The position numbers and the translations under genes were made by a program. A stretch of 64,000 bases of DNA from Apodospora peruviana. Taxonomy: Eukaryota; Ascomycota; Sordariomycetes; Sordariales; Lasiosphaeriaceae. Under the pieces are notes generated by a model. That model saw only the letters and a list, made by a program, of their open reading frames with translations, made no database searches and was not told the origin of the DNA. The stretch spans positions 1,612,001 to 1,676,000 of the forward strand of contig JAUEDM010000002.1 in the NCBI GenBank assembly GCA_033439685.1. The letters run 5' to 3'. Shown here one piece after another: positions 43,041-54,573 of this stretch; position 1 is the first letter of the stretch; every line of letters starts with the position of its first letter.

Positions 43041-44645
43041 ATGGAACCCGACCTGTCCAACAGCATCTCGCTGCATCCGCATCCCTTCCGGACGCAATCC
43101 CAGCAGGCGGGCTCAATACCGACTGCGCCATCCCGGTTGTCCATGTCGCTCCAGTCCGGCCAGTTCCTCGCCAACGAGCAGGCCGCTGCCGCCACCACCA
43201 CCACCACCACCACCACCACCACCACCACCACCATCGGGGCCTCATCGTCCCCCGCCTCGGGCAAGAATGCCAATAGCACCGGTGTCGAGGCCACCGCGAG
43301 CGGCGGTGGCGGAGGAGCCGAAGCCCGGCATCCATCGGGTATGAACCTGGAGGAGATCGAGAGCCAACGGGCGCCGGGCGGGCGGCTACCGCTCGTCAAC
43401 GAGGAGAGCGATCCCTACGGGCTCTCGCGGAGATACAAGACGCCCTCAGAGCTGGCCGCGATCCAGGCCAACACGTCTAGGAAGCGTGACTCGGCCGGCG
43501 GCGCGCAGCGACCCAAGTCTTCTTCAGCAGCGTCGGACAATAATCGCCCCGGGAGTGCCACCAAGGCTGGGACGACCACGGTGCTCATGGGTAACATGCC
43601 GAAAATCAGTTTGCCGCCGTTTGGACGAACGGCCGCGCAGGCGAGGCGGCTGCAAGGGTTTTATCAAGCGCAGAACGAGACGATTGAGAGGTTGCTCAAG
43701 AGCGTCGAGGAGCACCGCGCCGAGGCGCGCCAGGAGCAGGGTGACGACCACCTGAAGGTGCAGATCGCGGTCTGGGGATCCTTGGCGGCCAACGTGCTTT
43801 TGACGGTTCTGCAGCTCTACGCGGCCATCTCGAGCGGCTCGCTGTCGCTGTTCACGACCATGGCGGACGCGATTTTTGATCCGTTGTCCAACGTGACGCT
43901 GATCCTGACCAACCGGGCCGTGCGCCGCGTCGATCCGGCGCGGTTTCCGTCTGGTAAGGCCAGGCTGGAGACAGTTGGCAATATTGTTTTCTGTTTTCTC
44001 ATGACGGCGGTGTCGTTGATCCTGATCGCGTTCGCCGCGCGCGAGCTAGCCGAGCACGACGGTGAGACGGCTGTCAAGAACTTCCATCTGCCGTCCATCA
44101 TCGCCGTCTGCGTGGCGTTTGGCACCAAGCTTTCGCTTTTCTTGTTTACCTGGTCGCTGAAGGACCGGTACTCCCAAATCCGGATCCTGTGGCAGGATCA
44201 CCGCAACGATTTGCTCGTCAACGGGTTCGGTATCTTAACCAGTGTGGGCGGTAGCAAGCTGGCCTGGTGGCTTGACCCGGCCGGCGCTATTGTCTTGAGT
44301 ATTTTGATTTCGGTGATTTGGCTGCGGACGGCGTTTACCGAATTTTTGTTGCTCGTCGGCGTGGTCGCGAGCGTCGAGATCCAGCAGCTGATTACTTACG
44401 TGTGCGTGACGCACTCGCCTCTGGTGAAGCAGATCGATACGGTCCGGGCGTACCATTCTGGCCCGCGGCTTATCGCGGAGGTGGATATTGTCATGGATCC
44501 CGAGGCGAGCCTGATGGAGACGCACGACGTTGCGGAGGCGCTGCAGTTCAAGCTGGAGAGTTTGCCGGACGTTGAGAGGGCTTATGTGCATGTTGATTAC
44601 GAAACTACACATAAGCCGGAGCATGCCTATAAGAAGGATTTGTGA
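43041..44645 (+). CDS. Cation diffusion facilitator, Mn-CDF type
   Basis: Single exon, 534 aa. CDF proteins export divalent metal from the cytosol in exchange for protons. The N-terminal 240 residues are disordered, with a run of 13 Thr encoded by an (ACC)n repeat and a Gly-rich stretch. Transmembrane helices start at about residue 245 (IAVWGSLAANVLLTVLQLY). Two DxxxD-type metal sites are present: DAIFD (Asp276, Asp280) in helix 2 and DHRND (Asp386, Asp390) in helix 5. Two Asp-rich sites rather than HxxxD are characteristic of Mn-transporting CDFs such as plant MTP8-11. The usual cytoplasmic domain closes the protein (VDIVMDPEASLMETHDVAEAL). Manganese is inferred, not demonstrated; the membrane (Golgi, vacuole or plasma membrane) is open. 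Confidence 0.87.
   Translation: MEPDLSNSISLHPHPFRTQSQQAGSIPTAPSRLSMSLQSGQFLANEQAAAATTTTTTTTTTTTTIGASSSPASGKNANSTGVEATASGGGGGAEARHPSGMNLEEIESQRAPGGRLPLVNEESDPYGLSRRYKTPSELAAIQANTSRKRDSAGGAQRPKSSSAASDNNRPGSATKAGTTTVLMGNMPKISLPPFGRTAAQARRLQGFYQAQNETIERLLKSVEEHRAEARQEQGDDHLKVQIAVWGSLAANVLLTVLQLYAAISSGSLSLFTTMADAIFDPLSNVTLILTNRAVRRVDPARFPSGKARLETVGNIVFCFLMTAVSLILIAFAARELAEHDGETAVKNFHLPSIIAVCVAFGTKLSLFLFTWSLKDRYSQIRILWQDHRNDLLVNGFGILTSVGGSKLAWWLDPAGAIVLSILISVIWLRTAFTEFLLLVGVVASVEIQQLITYVCVTHSPLVKQIDTVRAYHSGPRLIAEVDIVMDPEASLMETHDVAEALQFKLESLPDVERAYVHVDYETTHKPEHAYKKDL
43193..43232 (+). repeat. (ACC)n trinucleotide repeat coding poly-Thr
   Basis: Perfect CCA/ACC microsatellite within the CDF coding sequence, giving 13 consecutive Thr in the disordered N-terminus. 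Length polymorphism between strains would keep frame. Confidence 0.85.
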
Positions 44646-44679
44646 GAGAACGATAATTAAGGAGAAGATATTGAGGTTT

Positions 44680-44704
44680 GGGTTCGGGTTCGGGTTCGGG
44701 TTGG
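44680..44704 (+). repeat. GGGTTC hexamer tandem
   Basis: About four copies of GGGTTC are read directly in the presumed 3'UTR of the CDF gene. It is similar in form to, but not identical with, the TTAGGG telomere repeat. Confidence 0.85.
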
Positions 44705-45058
44705 TTGTTTATGGGACCGGAGGTTTAAGCGCTTTCTTCTTCTGGTTTACGGTATAGCATGGCTGACAGAGAGAGATGGGGGGAGGAAACTACAATGCAT
44801 TCCACAACAAAAAGAGAACTTAGGCCAACAGAGGTTACGCATCATGGAAAGACATAATCATAATGTACATCATCCGCGTATTACATGTATTAACGCCCAC
44901 TACCTATTAAACTACCAATCTTTCATGATATACGACAGCGAGTTCCATTCAGTGAACGCCTACAAACAAGAGAAGCCAGCCACGTGAATAATAAACGAAA
45001 ATACATCAAGGAAGATGGATATCGCGGCATCAGATATGTTACGGCAAAACGTTGTTTT

Positions 45059-45136
45059 GAGAATCAATGGTTCAGAATGAAGAGAATCAATGGTTCAGAA
45101 TGAAGAGAATCAATGGTTCAGAATGAAGAGAATCAA
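45059..45136 (+). repeat. 23-bp tandem repeat, about 3.3 copies
   Basis: The unit AGAATCAATGGTTCAGAATGA plus AG is repeated three times with no mismatch seen, plus a partial copy. It contains an internal inverted pair (GAATCA/TGGTTC, imperfect). Not linked to any gene. Confidence 0.9.
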
Positions 45137-45594
45137 AGTGACCCTTCCAGGCCTCACGGACAACATACTCCGATATGGTAATCTGTATGTTAGGTTAAAG
45201 GGGAGAATTTATTCACTAAGAGGAGGTTGTCCTGACAGCCCGAACTAACTACCTATTGGGTCAGGTTTGACACCTTGACAGGTGTGGTCAAACGAAGAAG
45301 CCTGGCCAAAGGCCTTGTCAGACAGATACAGCAATTCATGCAACATGATGGATCTACACCACTAGCTAGCAGACACGGCCTGTAGCAGTGGCACGCGTAG
45401 ACCAGATCCCCATTTGATAATGGGACCACATCACGTCCCCAACAACTGTTCAAACAACGCCACCGGAATGTTTGCTCGAGGCGTTGACGCTAGAGAAATC
45501 TTTCGCTCGTGTGTCGCATATGGCGACGGGGCCCCTCCACTGTAGCTCCGGGATAACGAGGTGCTTTCGCAGGTAGGTAGATGCCATCTAGGAG

Positions 45595-46054
45595 TTAGGG
45601 CCCTTCATACTTCCAGTAGATACCTCTTATTGGATCCAGGAGGAGCTTCTCGACTGTGCCAAACTCGTTCTTGCCATACAGAATAGGTGTGGCCTCGGCG
45701 TGGATCTGTTTGCATGTTTGAAGCACATTCACATGTGGCCTTTCGTCGGGAGGCCTGTGAATCCGTCGGGTGTTGTTCAGCGAAATGGTTATATTGTAGG
45801 CAGAGCAGAGCAGCAGCTCGTATATCTCGAGCCTTAGCTCAAATGGAATCAAGAAGGCGACATCGTCGTTGAGCAGAACCATTACAGACGCCGTCCTCGA
45901 GGAGCTTGATTGACGGTTCTGCTATCTCATCCTGGACCTTTGCGACTTTTAGGTTAGGACACCGGTGGTTATCATTGGCCTGGTTGGTGTTTCTGTTGGA
46001 ACCGGATGCTTTAAGAGCACGCTTGGCAGGGTGGTCAGGCCGGCGTGAGGTCAT
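45595..46054 (-). pseudogene. 2EXR/F-box-like protein fragment, apparently broken
   Basis: The frame 45882-45595 encodes 95 residues with the signature of fungal 2EXR or F-box-like proteins: FLIPFELRLEIYELLL near the start and VLQTCKQIHAEATPILYGKNEF later. Family members normally run 200-300 residues; this one stops soon after the ILYGKNEF block (at DPIRGIYWKYEGP). Directly upstream an overlapping frame from an ATG at 46054 supplies a typical basic/disordered head (MTSRRPDHPAKRALKASGS), but it is offset by one base, and no GT-AG pair that would join the two while keeping the LIPFE block was found. The simplest reading is a degenerate or truncated copy. An undetected intron or a single-base sequencing error is the alternative. 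Confidence 0.45.
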
Positions 46055-47668
46055 GACTTGATGGTGTAAACGACGGTTTGTGGCGGACTTCTTTCATTGT
46101 CGTCAGCAGAGACGACTCGATGTTACATCGTACCTACCTCTACTCATGAGGTCGTGATCCCCTACCACCGTATAAGTGTGCTAATTTATTACTGGCCGAG
46201 CACGACCCTCCCAGCCAGACAAGGGACGGTGTCCCTTGAGCATCATCTTGGGACCAAGTTCAAGACTTGTCACCAAATGGGGATCATTGCCCGTTGGGCC
46301 AACTCACGGGACAGCCTGACAGACGTTGGGCATGCAGAAGACACCATCTTGCAGAAGAAGTAGATCAAAGATGGGGTTGTCGTTGAAAGAAAGCTGAAGC
46401 TTCCAAGGTCAACGCCCAATCACGAGAGCAGAAGTGGAAGCTCCCTTGCTTCTTCTGGATGTGGGGCGCGGGGTAGGGAGCCACTGGAGAAACATCACGG
46501 AACGCCTGATGATGCAACCATCGGGATTTCGCAGTGGCTTCCGATGCTGGCAGGCAATCCAGTTTCTAGCAACCGAGCCGATAGAAATTTGAAGAGCGCT
46601 AGAAGCCCAAATGAAACATTTTTTCGGATTGAAGAGCAACGAAAGTACGGATAGTGTGACTAACTATCTGCAGCTTATCTGCATGTTGCAATCCAGCAAT
46701 TTCCCATCCAAGATTCTTAGCTCGGAAGAGGTCGACCCTCGATATTCGCATCCTGTGGTCTCCCGCTCGGATGCATGCAAGTCTGCTCAGCCTGCAAAGA
46801 ACCTAACGGCCCAGTGTCCCAGAGGACAGGAGCTGCCAAACCAGAGCTGCAAGCCATGTCTCGCAAAAGAAATATCCAAACGGTCCTTGGCGTTGATTGT
46901 GCTTAGCGGCTCAAACCCACAATTAGGGCCTTAAGAGAAAAAGAAATACGAGATGGATCGTCTTGTCGGCCATCTCGGGACAACTCACACAACAATACAG
47001 GGCTTCCGGTCATATGCCGTGCCGCGAGTTCAATATCCCTCCCGCCGCAAAATCAGATCATCGAGTTCTTTGACTGCCACTCTCGGGTTACCAGGTCTGG
47101 CTTCTCAGTTGAAGCGCGTCGCACACGTCCAATTAGCCTTGTGGAAGCACTGCATGAGGCATGCAGTGGGCAACCAAGAAGTTCGGTTGGGAGAAGAAGC
47201 CATCGAACACCCTGGTAGCGCTTCTCGCGCTTGATCCCTGCTCACTAACAGTCTCACACCAGCTCTCCCCAGCAAAAATCGAGATAAACATTGCATGGGG
47301 GGACCGGCTGCCTTTTCTCGCAGATTCGAGGCTCTTGGGTGGTGTCCATTGTGTCCATCGGTGATGACATGGGTTCATTTGCGGATTGCGGATATCGCAG
47401 GCTTTTTGATCAAACAAGGCAGTGAAGAGCGAGCTAGCTCGAGAATAATTATCAGTATTGGTACCTCCTTCTCCCCCAATTCGCGGGCAACCTCCAAACA
47501 TCTCATCAGCGACCTGCATTCATCACCTTTTCCGAGCCAGTCAAGCCCGAACTCCCGGGTGGCCCCTTTGAAACATTCTATATCACAACACTGCGGTCCT
47601 TTTCCTAATAAGATTCCTCCACAATCCGTCTCCCATTTTGAAGTTGCTAGCAAGGGGCCCTGCGCATG
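46055..47668. other. Intergenic region upstream of glycogenin
   Basis: About 1.6 kb with only short overlapping frames (for example 108 codons at 46611-46934) lacking recognisable domains. Pyrimidine-rich stretches appear towards 47640. No RNA gene seen. Confidence 0.45.
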
Positions 47669-50639
47669 ATGGCTGCGCAAGGAGGGGAGGATGTGTACGC
47701 CAGTGTAAGTCTAAATATGTCATTACTCGTTCATTCGTGGTCCGCGTCCGTCGCGTCAGTGTACGAGAGTGTCAAGGGGACCCCGCATGCCACTCTTAAC
47801 ACAACGACATGATAGCTGACCTGTGTCTTGGAATAGCTTCTTCTGACTGATGAATATCTGCCGGGTACGTTTTGGAGCGTCAATTGCTACTCTACTGGTC
47901 TTTGTTGCTGACCCCGCCCTCCAGGAGCCCTCGTGCTCGCACACTCGTTGCGCGATGCCGGCACTACCAAGAAGCTCGCCATCCTCGTCACCCTGGACAC
48001 GGTGTCGGCCGAGGTGGTTACCCAGCTCAAGGCAAGGTTCCCGATAAAATTCTCCAAGTGCGCCAATGTCTAACACGCCTCCTCCGTCAAACAGGCCCTA
48101 TACGACTACGTGATCCCCGTCCCCCGCATTCGGAACGACAAGGCAGCCAACCTCTACCTCATGAACCGGCCCGACCTCCATTCGGCCTTTACCAAGATCA
48201 ATCTCTGGAGGCAGACACAGTTCCGAAAGATGGTCTACCTCGACGCCGATGTTGTCGCCTACCGAGCGCCCGACGAGCTGTTTGCCCTTCCCCATGCATT
48301 CTCTGCCGCCCCCGACATTGGCTGGCCCGATCTCTTCAACACGGGCGTCATGGTCCTGACCCCGGATATGGGCGAATACTATGCTTTGAAAGCCATGGCA
48401 GATAGGGGCATCTCGTTTGACGGTGCCGACCAGGGTCTCCTAAATATGCACTTCAGAAACACCTACAACCGCCTCAGCTTCACCTACAATGTTACTCCAT
48501 CCGCCCACTACCAATACGTACCCGCCTACAAGCATTTCCAGTCGAGCATAAACATGGTCCACTTTATCGGTTCCGAGAAGCCCTGGGTACTTGGTCGGGA
48601 CAAGACCATTGGTAACTCACCCTTCGACGAGATTGCGGGCAGATGGTGGGCTGTCTACGACCGACATTATCGCAAGGAGGTGCGTGCAGGAATACTATGG
48701 CCGGGGCCAGACTTCCTACTAACTGGCTACATAGGTCACGTACTCTCAACCGCAGCAAGCAGTTCCTGAACTGGTGCAGTATTTTGTCAAGGGAGAATAT
48801 CAACCCCGGATAAGCTATTCTGTACCTGTCGGCGAGCCCTCCCACGACCAGTCGTCGGCTTTCCACGGTCAGCAATATCAGCCCTCGCGCTCGTCTACAC
48901 CGCCCCCTTTGCATTTCGATCAACAGCAGCATCACCATCACCATCACCAGCAAAATGCTTATTACCCGCCGTCTGAGCACCAGCACCCTGCTCACCAGGA
49001 CGCTCCTGCCCCTGCTTATTACCACAGCCGTTCCCAACATGGTCAGCATCATGGTCAGCACCACGATCAACATCATGACCAGCATTATCCACAACACCAC
49101 CATCACCATGAGAACTCTCAGCCTTCCGCCCAGACATCTTCACACTCAGTTTACCCCTCCAGCGAGTCTTTTCAAACTGAAGAGACGAAACATACTGAGG
49201 CTCAAGAAGGGCAGGCATCGGGGCACCAGCAATGGGCTCCTCAACCAACTCCACCTCAACCGCAACCCGAGCATAAGCCTGAGCCCCCAGTCACGCAAAG
49301 CTGGGACGCTCAAAGGTTAGTCTCAGCCCTCAGTCCGTTTATCATTAACATGAAACTAACAAGACTTGCTAGACATCCTCCTCCTGCCGATTCCAAGCCT
49401 GAAGCGGCCAACTTCCCAGCGACACACTACGAAATGTCTTCTGATCCTGCTCCGTTCGTCCCTCCCGAACGATATCCAAGCCCTCCAAAAAACATGTGGT
49501 ATGAGGTGCCAAAAGAGCCTCCAGCACTCTCGAGCGAGAAGCCCAAGGCCATCTTCCCCTGGGAGATGCATCAGCCGCGAGCCTCTCGTGTTTTTGCATC
49601 CCAGGCTGAAGAACAGCACGGGTCTTCAGAAGCTCCTTCGATCGTTACTTCCGGTGAGCATCATGGCTCAACAGAGTCGCAACCACATGCTGAGCCATCC
49701 GTGACAGAATCGTCCACGGTGGAACACAGGAGCGAGCCGCAGACCCCAACGCAACCATCCATTCCCTGGACTTCGTTCACGCGGACAAATGCCTGGGACG
49801 ACGTGCCCGAAATTTCGCGGTACGTCGACGCCATACAGAAGCATCGTCGTACGCGGAGCCAAGGTCTGGGGTTAGTTGGGGTGCCTAAACCCAGCTTGAG
49901 CGAGGATCAAAGCTGGGGAAGGCGAGGCTCGTTCAAGGTGACCGACTTCCCTAGTGAGGATGATCGGCCTAGTCTGCCTGTCACTCCTGCACCTATCCGG
50001 CGACCGAAATTCTGGGGCGGTGGTGACCCCAGTGTCGGCCCGGGAGGCGAGGATGATGACGAGAAGCTGCCGACCGCGGAGGGCGTGCCCGCGCAGTCTG
50101 ACTGGGTATGTGTGCATGGGAATTTGTGGACTCCCGCAGACTGCCTTTGCGACCTGACTAACGTCCTTCGTTACTACAAGGATCCCGTTGCGCAGCTTCA
50201 GAAGTTGGCTAAGCAGCAGTCGGAGTTGCTGCTGCAGCGGCTCGGTGGGAGTGCTGGTACTGGTCTAGACGGCACTGTTGGGACCGAGGGGAGGGAATTA
50301 CCGTCGCGCCCGCTGCCTTTTGGGTCGGAAGATGCTAAGTCCCCCACATATGTTGCTCCTGCTGCTCGGCCGACTGCTGTGCTGAGCCCGAAACCGGTGA
50401 AGCCTGACAGCGGGACAAGCTCGGTGCGGAATATTTTAGCCGCGGGCGATGATGTTGGAGGTTACGGTGATGACTCGCATTCTCATACTACTCGTACTCA
50501 CGTTACAGGGCCGATCTTTTCGATTCCCGAGCCGAGTTACCAGGGCCCGGGAGCGTCGTTTGAGAAGGGGGAGGATATCCCTACGTTTGAGACGCCTGCG
50601 TTGCCGACGGAGGAAGACCGGGATGTGCTTGAGACGTGA
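47669..50639 (+). CDS. Glycogenin, self-glucosylating initiator of glycogen synthesis
   Basis: Six exons: 47669-47704, 47837-47864, 47925-48031, 48095-48679, 48735-49315 and 49373-50639, 867 aa. Glycogenin (GT8) attaches glucose from UDP-glucose to its own Tyr and extends the primer for glycogen synthase. The catalytic domain covers about 1-260: VYASLLLTDSYLPGALVLAHSL reassembles across exons 1-3, then VYLDADVVAYR with the Mn-binding DxD (Asp107, Asp109), FNTGVMVL, GADQGLLNMHF and VHFIGSEKPW. Tyr196 in HYQYVPAYK sits where the human acceptor Tyr195 lies. A long His/Gln/Pro-rich disordered tail follows, with VCVHGNLWTPADCLCDLTNVLR near the end as in fungal homologues. Intron 3 (48032-48094) has a GC donor. 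Intron 5 is 57 bp and stopless. Confidence 0.93.
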
Positions 50640-51263
50640 CGGGATTAATGTGTAATTTTTGTTATTGGCAGCCAGGCAGTCAATTTGTTGAGATGGAGAC
50701 TTGTGTTTTTGTTGAGTGGCTGTGTACGATGATGAGAATGAAGTGTTTGGGGTCGGTTGGTCTCTGTATATGTTAGGGTGGTGAGAGCTCCCGTGTCCAG
50801 TAAGGAGGTCAGATTGTGGTGCTGGAATGACATGGTTTTTGGAGTCTGAAGTTCATACAGTATTTGCCAGCAGGTTGAACAGTGATTGTGAGAAAAGCTT
50901 GTTGCATCTGCATTTTACTTCAGGGCCGCTAATTTTGGAGGGGTTTGCTCCATTATCTCTGCATAATCTGCGAGATTGAGAAGGCACAGTGAGGAAGAAA
51001 GTGAAGCATTCTCTTCTTCCAAGCAGCTGACACCTTATTCATCTTATTGTCACTGCGTGTTTCCGCTCGATACTCTTATCTTTCGGGCTCCTCTTCCCGC
51101 CTTTTCGTTTACCTTTAACACCTCCATAACCTTACTTGCCCATCCACCGATCCCGGTATGCTCTAATGCAAGCCAACAGGGCCTAAGGTAGGTAGCTAAG
51201 TCTTAAGCTCCACATCCGAGCCCAAATTCCAACAAAAATCGGAAGCCATCCCGGCTCTCAAAA
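50640..51263. other. Intergenic region glycogenin / tRNA-Glu
   Basis: 3'UTR of glycogenin and 5' flank of the tRNA gene. A GGTAGGTAGC half motif is at 51183-51192. No gene seen. Confidence 0.5.
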
Positions 51264-51357
51264 TCGGGTATGGTGTAGCGGTAACATCGTTGACTCTCAC
51301 TTCTCAGGAGTGAATGCTTTCTCTCAACAGCCCCGGGTTCGACTCCCGGTATCCGAG
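51264..51357 (+). tRNA. tRNA-Glu(CTC) with a 23-nt intron
   Basis: Folded by hand. Acceptor stem 51264-51270 pairs with 51350-51356 (one G-T), D stem GTGT/ACAT, anticodon stem GTTGA (51289-51293) with TCAAC (51324-51328), and T stem CCGGG/CCCGG with loop TTCGACT. Anticodon CTC is at 51296-51298 after T33. The intron 51300-51322 sits after position 37, the canonical place for nuclear tRNA introns, leaving a 71-nt mature tRNA. The A box (TGGTGTAGCGG) and B box (GGTTCGACTCC, 51336-51346) are intact. CCA is not encoded, as expected for a nuclear gene. Confidence 0.93.
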
Positions 51358-51367
51358 TCTCAATTTC

Positions 51368-51377
51368 TTTTCTTTTT
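51368..51377 (+). terminator. RNA polymerase III terminator of the tRNA gene
   Basis: T4 and T5 runs, 10-20 bp after the tRNA 3' end, fit Pol III termination. Confidence 0.7.
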
Positions 51378-54300
51378 GCTTCTATTCCGTATTTGCATGT
51401 TGTTTCTCAACTGACCTGACTGGCGGCGGCGCTTTGTTGACTTTCAAGTTGTATAATTTTAGGAGGCCGGACTTGGCCTGGCCTGGAAAATGTGAACAAG
51501 ATATTCAGCCTCTTCCCAGACGAGATACATATATTTGATATTGCGCTTTCAATCTGGCTGTTTGTCAACTAACAGTTGGGGAATATTGTCTCGAGAACTT
51601 ATGGCCAACATTATCTTATGTACGGAATACCTAACCTTAGTATCACTACCGAGCATGACCAGGTACTTACCAGAAGTCCAATTCGTTAATTACAGACAGG
51701 AAATATTCAATTAGGTTCCCTCAGTCATGTCCTTAAGCAGACAACGTCGTTATTATATGGTCGGTGCCAGGAAGAGACGGACGAGAAAAGTGTGTATGTA
51801 AACTTTGATTTTTTTTCAAACCAACGTACAAAATTCAAAGGGGAGGAGAACCAGACAAACTAATCACAATAATCTGGCTGGTATGTAGTAGATTATGCTC
51901 GTCAGGTTTCTCGGGGATAGGAAACATAAGGTATATGAAACTGTACCCAGCAGTTCCATGATTAGGTACCAACCTCAGCTTGCAGCACAGCTCATTACAG
52001 ATACAGTTGATATTGCCAGGGTTGAGAGCAACCTGCATTAACACCAAGGCCTGAATTAGGAATCCGAAGTTTTCTGCGTGTCAGGGGGTGTAGCGTAGGA
52101 AGAGGAGTATAGAGTCTGAGCCCTGTAGTTTTGTTTTGTCTCCTAGTGTGCTTTGAATTCCAAGCGACTTCGAAAAGGTGGCAGTCGATTGTAACGTCCC
52201 GTCGTCCATGTCCCCTCTGACGGGCTAACTACCTGGGTACACTCCTTTGATAAGAGGATAATGGTCGACCGCATGTATATATATATATGCTTGTTCCTTG
52301 GGACATACCAACTACCTCTGGAATGATAGCCGTCGACGCGTCCATCCATCAGGGTTCCGAAGTTCAACGAAATGGGAAAAGCTGCGTTATAATCGCCCTT
52401 ATTTAGGATTTGGTATTCTAATTTCTCACTTTTGAATGGTCATCATCATGTTATAAATGGCAGTAAGCGGATGCCCAAGAAACTCACAGCCTGTACAACA
52501 GGCCACTGCCAGCTAACAAGTATTTTACTAAAAAATCCAACATGCCCACGCCCAGCTTCTGTAGTAAGCCAGACATCTCAACATCTACGCTTACTTAAAC
52601 TTCTTGTTGATGAACTGAACATTGCAAAGCCAGAGCTACCAAGCCGAGGCCACCTTACCTTTAGCTAGGATCATACCCATTGGAGAAGAGAAACAACGAA
52701 AATAAACAAACCACCGTCTCTCAACACCGACCAGGCAAGCTTATACCAATTACCTAACAAATCCCATCTCTTGTCCACGTATATAGTACGTACCCAGTTG
52801 TTTCGCATGAATTCCCAGCAAAGACTGCGGGGTGACTGTGCCATACGAATGTGCCAACAACCCAAAGTCCAGTCAATATTCAACCTACCCAGCCATCCCC
52901 CTTGCTTAGGTTAGCTCTCACCAGCGAATGTATTTGTGATGATGTGTACTAGGTAAAACTACATTAGTGGGTATATATCAAGAAGTATCATATGAGTTAT
53001 TACTATGGCTGTGTCGGCGGCTGGCATGAGCAGTCAGGTTCGCCAAAATACCTACCGGATACAGTTACCGAAATCCTTCTTTTTGGGGGAGAACCGGTCC
53101 GATGAACGATGGTGCGCAGGGTAAGGCGATCATAACACGTAGTAGATATCATAAAATGTAAGCAAACTAACTAAGGTAACCACCCATATAAAGAGAAAGT
53201 AGGGTATATTATAGGTCGCTTGTTTCATGTTTCAACTTTCTTACTCACTGTCTGCCTTACCTGTACAGCCCATTTTAGGAAAAAGTTATGACTGCCTGCA
53301 GTATCGCAGTCAGAAAACAAAGGCAGTGGGAGCGGATCCGGAGGGATTATCATGCACAGCTGTGGCGGGCGAGCGGGCGGTCTTTCAGTATAAGGTTACG
53401 TGTACCTACCAAAGGATTCTGGAGTTCATGCACTCCGGACTTTTTTTCTGAGTGTCCATCCACCCGTCTGACATGGATGACGGTTTATACAGGTCGGAGA
53501 GAGAGAGGCAAAGCAACTACCCAACCCTCCCACACTCACACACCTACAAAACAACCATCCTCCACAGAGAGAGAAATATCTAGAGAAGAGGCGGGGGGAG
53601 CTCTGTCACTGGGTCTCAGGAAAAGTTGCAGATATACAGACAGACAAACGGGACGGCAATTCCATCTATCTTATCAAGCAATAACACAAAAGGGGTGAGC
53701 GAGTTGGTGGTCACAATACTGGAGTCCAAAATAGGAGAAGAGGCAAGAAAAGGAGGGGCGGGATAGACTTTAGGTAGTTACAAATACACACCACCAACAC
53801 ACACACCAGCCTATGGTAATCGTGCGGGGGATGGATGGATACACAGCATCCTGCCAGCCAGCAACCATCAGCCATGCATATGGGTAGTACACAGATTCTT
53901 GAGAGAGCATGAATCTGTCTCAACCATCAAAAACAAACTAGCGTAATACCGTAGGTACACAACCATATCTTGACAGATGTCAAATATTCTCAGTCAGTCA
54001 GTCCGACCTGAACTTGCAATCCCCGAAACATGCACAAGCGTAACTCGTTCACATAGTTACGTTACGTATCTGGGGTATATCTGGTACATCCGCCTCCTGT
54101 GCCTCAGTCTCCCCATCCGGTCGGGATAACAGACACGATTCGGGATGCAATCTGTCCGCTCTCGGCCGTTCACAGTACGGGTTAGCCATGCATCGCTGTA
54201 GACATCCACTCGACGTATCGAAACATCTTGAAAGAAGAGGTGGGCGGAACAAATTCTTTGCTTCGTAGAATCCATTCAGATATAACCAAAAAAGAGAACA

Positions 54301-54573
54301 AACAAGCTATGCTAATAGGGATAAGCTAGCTAAGTGGTATCATATTCTTCATCAATAACAAATCCAACCAAAAATAAGAGAAGCAGTAACTGTGTTTGTC
54401 TGCTGTGCCAACCCAATCATATCAAATCAGTTGTGACCAATGTTTGCCCTGATGCCGCCCGCCTGTTCCAAATGGCACAAAAGAAAATATGCCCAAAGGT
54501 ATCCGCAAAACGCCCCGTAAGCTATGCAAGGTGTTTCATAAGAAGCCAGAGAAAGTGATATAAAATGAAAATC
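51378..54573. other. Long intergenic region, no gene seen
   Basis: About 3.2 kb of AT-rich sequence with only short frames. The right part is probably 3'UTR or downstream flank of the minus-strand gene ending at 54574; (CA)-rich patches occur near 53525-53560 and 53785-53805. Nothing resembling 5S rRNA, a tRNA or a transposon was found. Confidence 0.45.

Larger units (their letters stand above)
44646..45594. other. Intergenic region with two short tandem repeats
   Basis: Contains a TTCGGG tandem tract just after the CDF stop codon and a 23-bp repeat near 45.1 kb, both listed separately. No gene recognised. Confidence 0.5.

Noticed and set aside
43024..43335. Minus-strand frame with a long Trp run
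   Set aside because: Antisense of the (ACC)n poly-Thr tract of the CDF gene.
44680..44704. TTCGGG tract as a telomere end
   Set aside because: Only about four copies, not TTAGGG, and housekeeping genes continue on both sides.
45883..46054. Joining the two 2EXR-region frames through a 52-bp GT-AG segment
   Set aside because: The only candidate pair (GTCTGT to TTTGAG) removes the conserved LIPFE block and has no branch site.
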